Positions 56,959 to 64,000 of a stretch of 64,000 bases of DNA are shown here, piece by piece; within the stretch, counting starts at the first letter, position 1, and the number at the start of each line of letters is the position of its first letter. The notes below the pieces were generated by a model. It did no database searches, had not been told where the DNA came from, and was given only the letters and a program-made list of their open reading frames with translations. Source of the stretch: Parietaria judaica (lineage: Eukaryota; Streptophyta; Magnoliopsida; Rosales; Urticaceae); contig OX940869.1 in assembly GCA_954871525.1 (NCBI GenBank), positions 22,410,001 through 22,474,000 of the forward strand, written 5' to 3'. The position numbers were made by a program, and so were the translations under genes.

Positions 56959-57946
56959 AGCTTCAAGGAGTAAATATCACCACCTTTCGTGGGCAGAGCT
57001 TCGGCGAGGCGAAGTTGCACTTTCCGTCGCTCCCGACACTTAGTTGATGTGCGTGAGATATTGCGAGTTCGTTGATTTTGCTAAGGATAACTCGGCCTCA
57101 CCGGTTTGGAGGGCTTCCGTATCCATGCTTGGTGGCATGGAGCGCCCAGCTTGATGGAGGCCGAAATCTCACCCGGATGGTGTAATAGAAGTTGCATTTG
57201 GAGGGCAGTTTTTGGGTGTGGCTGAGATGCGAGGGTATTTTTTGTGGTGAAAGGGAGGCATATGATAGCCGAATTCCCTTGGGTGTGAACCTTCATTACT
57301 TGCTCAAATTCTATGGAGAATGGAGCAAGACAAGGCTGGGATCTAAGAACCTCTATCTAGCTAGAATTCAAGGGAGAATTTAGCATAGTAAGGGTAGGAG
57401 AAGAAGAGAGAATTCAAACTTTCTTTGCGGTGTGGAGGGATTTTAGCGTAGTAAGGGCAAGGTGGGAGTGAAGGTGTGATTCGTTGAAAATGAGGGTGTA
57501 TTTATAGACTTTTGGAGGGTTTAGGGGTAACATGGTCTTTCTAAATGTAAAGACATCCCACAAGGGTATAATGGTCCATAAGTGATGGCATATTAAGTCA
57601 TTTCCATGTGGTAGAGTCTGTGAAAGGTATTTGGGGGGTTAATGGGAAGTTTGGAGGTGATTCATGTGAGTAAGACTCACTTTAATGGTATTTGTGTAAT
57701 TTGTGAGGGTGAAGACATCCTCACATGATAAGGCAAGTGTTTGGGGGTAGAAGGGTAATTTCAAGGGGTCACTTATGTTTCATGGATGCTAAGGAAGTGT
57801 TTGACACGAGTGGAGTGCCTCTTGGGTGCGCCACCGGCGGCAGGTGCGGCTCAGGAAGCTTTGGCGGCACCCTGGCAGGGGCATCCGTGCCGCAAGAGTG
57901 GCATGGGGTGCGCCCTGGCAGGGTCAGGCGTGCCGCAGGTATTCGG

Positions 57947-60720
57947 TGTTGGATGTCAAAATCACCGTCGGGGTTTGATTCCCGACTTCAATACCACGAA
58001 ATATGCCTCCGAGTCGTCCCGGTAATATTTAAAAAATTATTTTAAAGCGGAAAACTTGTTACTGGCCCGACGACACGAATATCGGGTAATTACCATTTTC
58101 CAAGATCCGATAAATATTACATATTTAATATTCACAACTCATTATTAATATCATTAGTCGAAATAAGAAATAAATAGAAAGCGGTAAATGTTTGCATTTA
58201 TCAACCCAATGCATAAGGCCGTATCTCGGTTGACGTTTCTGGTTGCGGACTCTGAAGTTCGGCAGGGCTCCACCGGGGCTGAGGGAAACACTCGTGATCT
58301 TCCGGGATATTCTCCCGGATTCCTCGTACCGAAGCGTGGGCTTCGCCGGTAGGACTCCATAGCAAAACTTTAACTGAGGTTCTTTTGAAGCTTCCGGAGA
58401 ACAACGTCTCACTAAGCCGAACCAGAAAAGAGATCAGAAGCAAAAAACTCGCAGATCCTTGAGAGAGAGGGAGAGCTCGAGTTTTTGCTCTGGGGAAGGT
58501 GTGAAAAATGTGTAGAATGAGCCTCCTATTTATAGGCTCAAGACTGTAACCGAATTGGAGATATTCCCTCCCAATTTTTCGAATTTATATAATTAAATAT
58601 AATTAATTATTCCAATCCAATGGTCCAGATTTAATCTCATCTAAATCCAATGAATATAATTAATTAGGGATTTAATTAAATAAGAAATACATGATAAGAT
58701 CAAAATATTTAATCTTATCTTCATATATATTAAATTCGAATTATATATATATATACACATATAAAGAATTCGAATTCTATTGTGATTATCTAGATCCAAT
58801 GGTTAAAAATAAATCTTAAACCAATATAGTGGATCAAATCAATTAGGGATTAAATCAAATATCCTAGGGTTTTATCAAAACCCTAATTCGAAAATCTTAT
58901 CCCTATAATTTCGAATTATATGTTATATATATATTATTAATTGATTTCTAATCCGACGGTAAAGATTAAATCTTAAACCGATCCAACGAATACAATTAAT
59001 TAGGTCAAATTCGAAAACCCAAAGCTTGGTCACCAAGATTCTATTTTAGAATTACCATTAGGGTTAAAAACAATTATCTTAATCCAACGGTTGATATTAA
59101 ATCATAACCGATCCAATGGATTAAATTGATTTTAGGGATTTTGCTAAAATACCAAGACATTTGGTACTTATGCCGCAAATTTGGAATGACCAAAACATGT
59201 TTCAAATTTAGCTAGGGTTTCTAAAACCGTAATTCAAATTTACACATTTAAATATATATAAATATATATTTTTATTTATTAATATAAATCTATTAATTAT
59301 TAATTAATTATTAATAAGATATTAATAATTAAATCCAAATAATTAAATTATATTAATAATTCTTGATCTCAATATCACACATTAAAATGTCATGGTGCCA
59401 CACCATCATTTAAATTCGTGACATGTGATTTAATTTTATAGTTTATCGAACCGAGCACAAACTTTGAAAATCCATAAATCACAAACCGTAAGTCGAAATG
59501 ACTTGGTTCAAAAAGCAAAGTTGCTTAGCATTTAATTTCCAACAACATGGTACTGATAGAAAATCTAAACTCTAACTTTCTTTTTATCAGTTAATTTCGT
59601 GTACCAAGATATGGTACTTTTGCCACGCTGACGATAAAACTATCTGACGTCTGCCACAGACCTTCAGTTTTATAAGTCTAGCCAGATGATTAAACATTAT
59701 CCAGAATGTATTTTAATCACGTACATATCATCCGTTATGGAGCTATCTTGGGGACCATGGACCCGTATCACTTAAGCTCCAACGAACTGCTAGTTGTTCG
59801 TTAAACCTCGAACTGATTCCACTATGGACCCGAGGATGCACTCTTTAGTGATACGGTATATATTATTCCCTTTATAACAACATTGATACAATCAAATTCG
59901 GGTTATTATTCTTTCACTTGATGACTCACACATGAGCAGGCGGTTTTTACCGTTTTGCCCCTCATTGCGTTTTCCTCCTTGACTCAGTCAGTAATATTAT
60001 AAGTAACCCACTTATGGTTTCGATTCATAAGTTGCGCACGGGTACCTCTCACTTCTCAGCACCGACAACCAAGGGAATCATCATGACTCTGAAGAGAGTT
60101 GTGTGATGCCCATGGCTATGATCAAGCTACCCTTACTACTGACTATCATGTTCCAAAAATAATAGTGTTGGGAACAACGGTAATATGTTGTGTTCTTTAA
60201 TGGTTAAATCAAAGAACAATCAAGCCAGTAGCTCGGACTCAAGACCACTCAGGACTTAGAACTAATATCCATTTGATCATCTATTTGTGACTCAACTACA
60301 AGTTATCAGTGACGGTCTTATATGATAACTTCTTGAGTTAAAGTCAGGCCCAGTCCAGTATGAAGACACTTCACACTTAATGCAGTTCTAGTGAGTGTGA
60401 CACACACACATAATCCAGAATAGGATTGTCACTTAGTCACATTAATGACCTTATACGATTAATGGGCTCCCACCCAATTAATCAGGTCACGGACATTTTA
60501 AGTTCATTTATTATGATTATTAATTCTTCCTCACATTGACTCTATTGTGATAATAATAACATAATTGCATCCTTTATGAACTATGGAAACAAACATTCTA
60601 TTTTACTCTACCAGAAACTATAATAAAATTAACATAATAAGTATCATCTTTATTCAATGACATGTCATAATCTTTTACAAATGGATAAAATATCTTGTTT
60701 AAGGACACATATGTCCAACA
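57947..60720 (-). mobile_element. Solo LTR 'C' with perfect target duplication
   Basis: The ends TGTTGGA and TCCAACA are exact inverted 7-mers, flanked by a perfect 5-bp duplication TTCGG (57942-57946 and 60721-60725). It is homologous over its full length to solo LTRs A and B. The TATA (minus-strand CCTATAAATAGGAGGC, about 58537-58522) and the R/U5 block at 58200-58460 are conserved. No PBS, PPT or coding adjoins it; the neighbouring DNA on both sides belongs to a gypsy element. 2774 bp. Confidence 0.92.
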
Positions 60721-60725
60721 TTCGG

Positions 60726-61770
60726 CACTTTTATGATAGATGATATTTCCATGTTTGTCGCGGTCTTTTCTATCGCTGTTTCGATTACGTTGGCTGCCTT
60801 CCTTGCATATACTCTTGATTGTATTGTCTTGCAGGCTCGTTCCTAAGGCGTTCTTCGGCGTCTTGTGCTTTTTGAGACTGCCTCAGCACTGCTTGCCTTG
60901 GCTGGCCGGTGTCTCAACTTTGGAGGTCTGTCGAGAGCCTTCCGGGGGGCTGCCCCTATCTTGTCGTCTCGGCGCTTCTCTTGGTGGTGTCGTTGATGAT
61001 CGGCCGCTCTACGGCCTTTTGTTTTCAAGTGGCCGTTTCCCAGTTGCACCTTGCAAGGGGCTTTGAGATTTGTCTTGTTTAAGCGTCGAACATCTTTGGA
61101 TTCTTGTTAAGTTTGAGCTCTTCGTCTAGAGAACTTTTCTGGAAGTGATCTGTCTTTCCCTTCATGGCCCGGCTAGGGACCGGCGTTTCAGGTTGGCGTG
61201 TCCTCCATGGTTGGTAACCGTCTTGGGGAGGTTCAAGTGTAACTTCCATGCTGAAGTGGGATGTCGAGGTTTCTCTGTTCCTCAGCCTTCTCGGTGAATC
61301 ACCGCGTCCAGAGGTTCAAGTGTGACTCCGTGTTGAGGTGAGCAATTGAAACCTCTTTGCTTCCCCGTTCTTGTGGTTTGGGCCCATCGTTTCTGATTGC
61401 GCCTTGTTGTGTGGATGTCGGGATGGCTTCGTCCAATGGCTTCTTCTCTTGTGATAGCAACTTTGGGATGGGTGTTTTTTAGATGACTTCTTGAATTTGG
61501 GTTGCTACTATCCGGTCTTCCCGTTGCAGGTTACTGTAGGGTTGAATCACGCAGTATGGTACCTCGAAGGTCTTTACTTACTGCCTGCTACACAGGTGTA
61601 ACTGAGGCAACGATCATGTCCGAAGACACAAACTGTTCAGTCCAGCTAGCCCGTGCAGGCCTGCCGGAGGTCGGGGGTGATCGCTCTTAACAGCAGTACT
61701 TTTCCCTCAGATGAAAACATCTTCCATTTTATACTATTCGGTACAAGACATAAGAGTAACCGATAGTCAA
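60726..61770 (-). other. 3' untranslated region of the minus-strand gypsy element
   Basis: Between solo LTR C and the 435-bp array. No family-specific coding. Duplicated words (AGGTTCAAGTGTAACTTCCA / AGGTTCAAGTGTGACTCCGT near 61226 and 61312) suggest a degenerate repeat of about 86 bp. It is consistent with the long 3' region of Tat/Ogre-type elements. Confidence 0.45.
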
Positions 61771-63027
61771 ACGAGGGTATGAATCCTAGTCCTACTTGGC
61801 CAAGGCCCCATGCTCGCCCCATGATGCAGACGGAAAAATACGAATCTTCCTAGGTACTTTAGTCTTCCCCTCTCACGCCTTTCGGCCCGCGGGGTTGTGG
61901 AGGTTCGTACGCAAAGATAGCCTTCGTGTTACGACCTCCCGCCTTACTCGCCTCCGGTCTCGGGTATTCGGACCCAAAGATAGCCTTCGCGCTACGATCC
62001 CTGACCTTGATCACCTTTGGCTTTGGGGATTCGTACTCAAAGATAGCCTTCGTGCTGCTATCCCATTTCTTGCTTGTTTTCGCCGCCGATTCTGATGCTT
62101 GCCTTGGGTTGTATGATTACGGACGTTCACCCACAGTGTTCTTGGTCTTCGTGCTTCGACTTCAGGATGTTCTTCCTATACTGGCAGTCGATGAGGTCTA
62201 GTAAAACGAGGGTATGAATCCTAGTCCTACTTGGCCAAGGCCCCATGCTCGCCCCATGATGCAGACGGAAAAATACGAATCTTCCTAGGTACTTTAGTCT
62301 TCCCCTCTCACGCCTTTCGGCCCGCGGGGTTGTGGAGGTTCGTACGCAAAGATAGCCTTCGTGTTACGACCTCCCGCCTTACTCGCCTCCGGTCTCGGGT
62401 ATTCGGACCCAAAGATAGCCTTCGCGCTACGATCCCTGACCTTGATCGCCTTTGGCTTTGGGGATTCGTACTCAAAGATAGCCTTCGTGCTGCTATCCCA
62501 TTTCTTGCTTGTTTTCGCCGCCGATTCTGATGCTTGCCTTGGGTTGTATGATTACGGACGTTCGCCCACAGAGTTCTTGGTCTTCGTGCTTCGACTTCAG
62601 GATGTTCTTCCTATACTGGCGGTCGATGAGGTCTAGTAAAACGAGGGTATGAATCCTAGTCCTACTTGGCCAAGGCCCCATGCTCGCCCCACGATGCAGA
62701 CGGAAAAATACGAATCTTCCTAGGTACTTTAGTCTTCCCTTCTCACGCCTTTCGGCCCGCGGGGTTGTGGAGGTTCGTACGCAAAGATAGCCTTCGTGTT
62801 ACGACCTCCCGCCTTACTCGCCTCCGGTCTCGGGTATTCGGACCCAAAGATAGCCTTCGCGCTACGATCCCTGACCTTGATCGCCTTTGGCTTTGGGGAT
62901 TCGTACTCAAAGATAACCTTCGTGCTGTTATCCCATTTCTTGCTTGTTTTCGCCGCCGATTCTGATGCTTGCCTTGGGTCGTGCTTCGACTTCAGGATGT
63001 TCTTCCTATACTGGCGGTCGATGAGGT
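61771..63027. repeat. 435-bp tandem repeat, nearly three copies
   Basis: Units start ACGAGGGTATGAATCCTAGT at 61771, 62206 and 62641. The first two differ at only a few bases; the third lacks about 50 bp near its end (after GCTTGCCTTGGGT). Each unit contains three shorter sub-repeats of the type TTCGTACGCAAAGATAGCCT, TTCGGACCCAAAGATAGCCT and TTCGTACTCAAAGATAGCCT. Open frames in both orientations repeat with the array. Confidence 0.95.
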
Positions 63028-63717
63028 CTCCATATTTCTCTTGTCTTAATGGCGTTGTCGTCGCTGGTTCTGGGGTTCTTTCTCGTCTTGCGTGATTGTG
63101 GGAGTTCGTGTGTGGATACACGCGGTCTTCGTACTGCAACTTCCAGACTCCCTTCCTATACTGGCGGCGGATGAGATCTCCACGTTTCTGTTGACTTGAT
63201 TGAGAGGATTCGTGCTTGGCCGTGGGTGCTCTTCCAAGTTTCGATCATAGGCCCCATGTGCTTGCGTCTTCTTTTCTTAAGAACCAGTTGACTGATGTTT
63301 TAACTTTCTTCCGACATTGCTTTTTAATTCTGTTTTTTGCTTTTTTACACCGGTTTAGCTTTTTTATCCGGTATCTTGAGTCAGTGCATCGCACCCCGTA
63401 ACCCCCGCAGTTTTTCTTCAATTTCGAAAAAGGTTGGAGAGAAACTTTGTATGTCTTTTCGGGGGCTCGACTAGCTTTTTTTTTGCTTATATAGTTCAGT
63501 GAAGACTTTTTCTTAAGGAATTTATACCGAGCCAGTTTTTTAGAAAATTCGAGCTACGATGCTCTTTTCCCATTGATTCCTTGAGTATGTACATTGTTTC
63601 CGAGGAAACATAAAAACCAGATTCCGTGACCTCCCGAAGGGTCACTTGAAGGAAAGCGGTAAAAGATAGATTTTGCGAGAGATTTTTTCCTTGTTTCTCC
63701 TTGCGTAGGAACTTCAT
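63028..63717 (-). other. Start of the gypsy 3' untranslated region
   Basis: Directly downstream of the integrase stop codon on the minus strand. A further degenerate copy of the array tail (CTTCCTATACTGGCGGCGGATGAG) occurs at about 63153. Otherwise pyrimidine-rich with no recognised gene. Confidence 0.5.
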
Positions 63718-63999
63718 TTATTTGTAGTATTGCCGCAGGTGTCCGGCAGTCCACGGGTGCACCACAACTCTTTGTTCCATGTCTTGGAGCCTGTAGGTCC
63801 CGTTTCGGAGTACTTGCGTGACTTTGTATGGCCATTCCCATGTTGGGCCGAGCACTCCTGCTCCTTTTTCTTGGGTGTTTAGTCCTACCCGGCGTAGGAC
63901 GAGACTTCCTTCGGTAAACTGGCGGACTTTTATCTTTGAATTATAGTATCGCTCGACTATTCTTTTCTGAGCGTTCAGTCGGGAGAAGGCATTGTCCCT
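63718..63999 (-). CDS. Ty3/gypsy integrase C-terminus (partial, runs off the right edge)
   Basis: An open minus-strand frame of 93 codons from the window edge to a TAA at 63720-63718. It contains NAQKRIVERYYNSKIKVRQF, GSLVLRR, GVLGPTWEWPYKVTQVL, NGTYRLQDM and ends HPWTAGHLRQYYK. This is the C-terminal end of the integrase in plant gypsy polyproteins (usually V-x-R-x-F-x-x-G-D-L-V-L-R, then L-G-P-x-W-E-G-P-Y-x-V). Gly is replaced by Trp in WEWPY. There is no chromodomain, as expected for the Tat/Athila side of the family. No stop interrupts it, so the upstream polyprotein may be fairly well preserved outside the window. Confidence 0.88.
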   Translation of the reverse strand, partial: RDNAFSRLNAQKRIVERYYNSKIKVRQFTEGSLVLRRVGLNTQEKGAGVLGPTWEWPYKVTQVLRNGTYRLQDMEQRVVVHPWTAGHLRQYYK

Positions 64000-64000
64000 C

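Larger units (their letters stand above)
55838..57946 (-). mobile_element. Gypsy LTR-like region 'G' (minus strand)
   Basis: The minus strand carries GAACTACATAACGGCTTGAT...GGTACGTAGGCAACCC (56615-56564), the same U5-side block as the other gypsy LTRs, and a TATA box CTATAAATACACC (about 57507-57495). 71-bp repeats lie at 56030-56490. Solo LTR C interrupts its upstream side, so this is probably the 3' LTR plus 3' end of the minus-strand gypsy element whose integrase is at 63718-63999. Exact ends are not seen; 57830-57946 is GC-rich with GGCAGG words. Confidence 0.5.

Noticed and set aside
60740..61066. Plus-strand ORF of 108 codons starting MIFPCLSRSFLSLF
   Set aside because: Signal-peptide-like start but no family similarity. 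It lies in the antisense of a gypsy 3' region.
61796..63095. Repeated plus-strand ORFs of 91-99 codons (MAKAPCSPHDADGKIRI...)
   Set aside because: They recur with the 435-bp array, in two frames per unit. The element is transcribed from the other strand, so they are repeat by-products.
1..64000. tRNA or rRNA genes
   Set aside because: The only tRNA-like matches are the 12-base PBS sites of retroelements; no cloverleaf or rRNA segment was recognised by eye.

Overview
The window looks like nuclear DNA of a flowering plant, probably a eudicot. The only clearly intact host gene has an intron and encodes a plant-specific Dof zinc-finger protein of the cycling Dof factor (CDF) type. Most of the rest is plant transposable-element DNA: Ty1/copia and Ty3/gypsy LTR retrotransposons, solo LTRs, one CACTA element, a hAT-type MITE, a PIF/Harbinger remnant, long-inverted-repeat elements and tandem repeats. 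I cannot name the species.

Layout. 1-5301: decayed gag of a minus-strand Ty3/gypsy element, split by solo LTR 'A' (825-4990), which itself holds a long-TIR MITE and a PIF/Harbinger-like remnant. 5302-16000: GC-rich leader-like DNA, then AT-rich DNA with three LTR copies of one gypsy family (6811-7766 plus strand, 11690-12440 plus strand, 13147-15000 minus strand with a perfect ATATG duplication) and several minisatellites. 16106-18159: the CDF gene on the minus strand (two exons, 459 aa). A foldback element (18468-19460) lies about 310 bp upstream of its start codon, and a hAT MITE with a perfect 8-bp duplication follows at 20837-21409.

22059-43605: a three-level nest. A plus-strand copia element (A-copia) carries inside its gag a minus-strand gag-only copia element (B-copia, 24917-38401; candidate TGTCT duplication). 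One LTR of B-copia carries a 4.6-kb CACTA element (33427-38067, perfect CGC duplication) that has captured fragments of two host genes, a receptor-like kinase and an FDM/IDN2-type zf-XS protein.

43606-64000: a short non-autonomous LTR element (about 44.5-47.2 kb); a gypsy element with gag but no pol (47254 to about 55775), whose LTRs hold 170-bp tandem arrays and whose 5' part is interrupted by solo LTR 'B' (48934-51623); a minus-strand gypsy LTR with 71-bp repeats; solo LTR 'C' (57947-60720, perfect TTCGG duplication); and the 3' end of a minus-strand gypsy element, with a 435-bp tandem array and the C-terminus of its integrase (63718-63999) running off the right edge.

No prokaryotic-type system, CRISPR array, rRNA or tRNA gene was recognised. 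The most interesting features are the CACTA element with its fused host exons, the nested order and the recurrent solo LTR family. All family calls come from reading the sequence; no database was searched.
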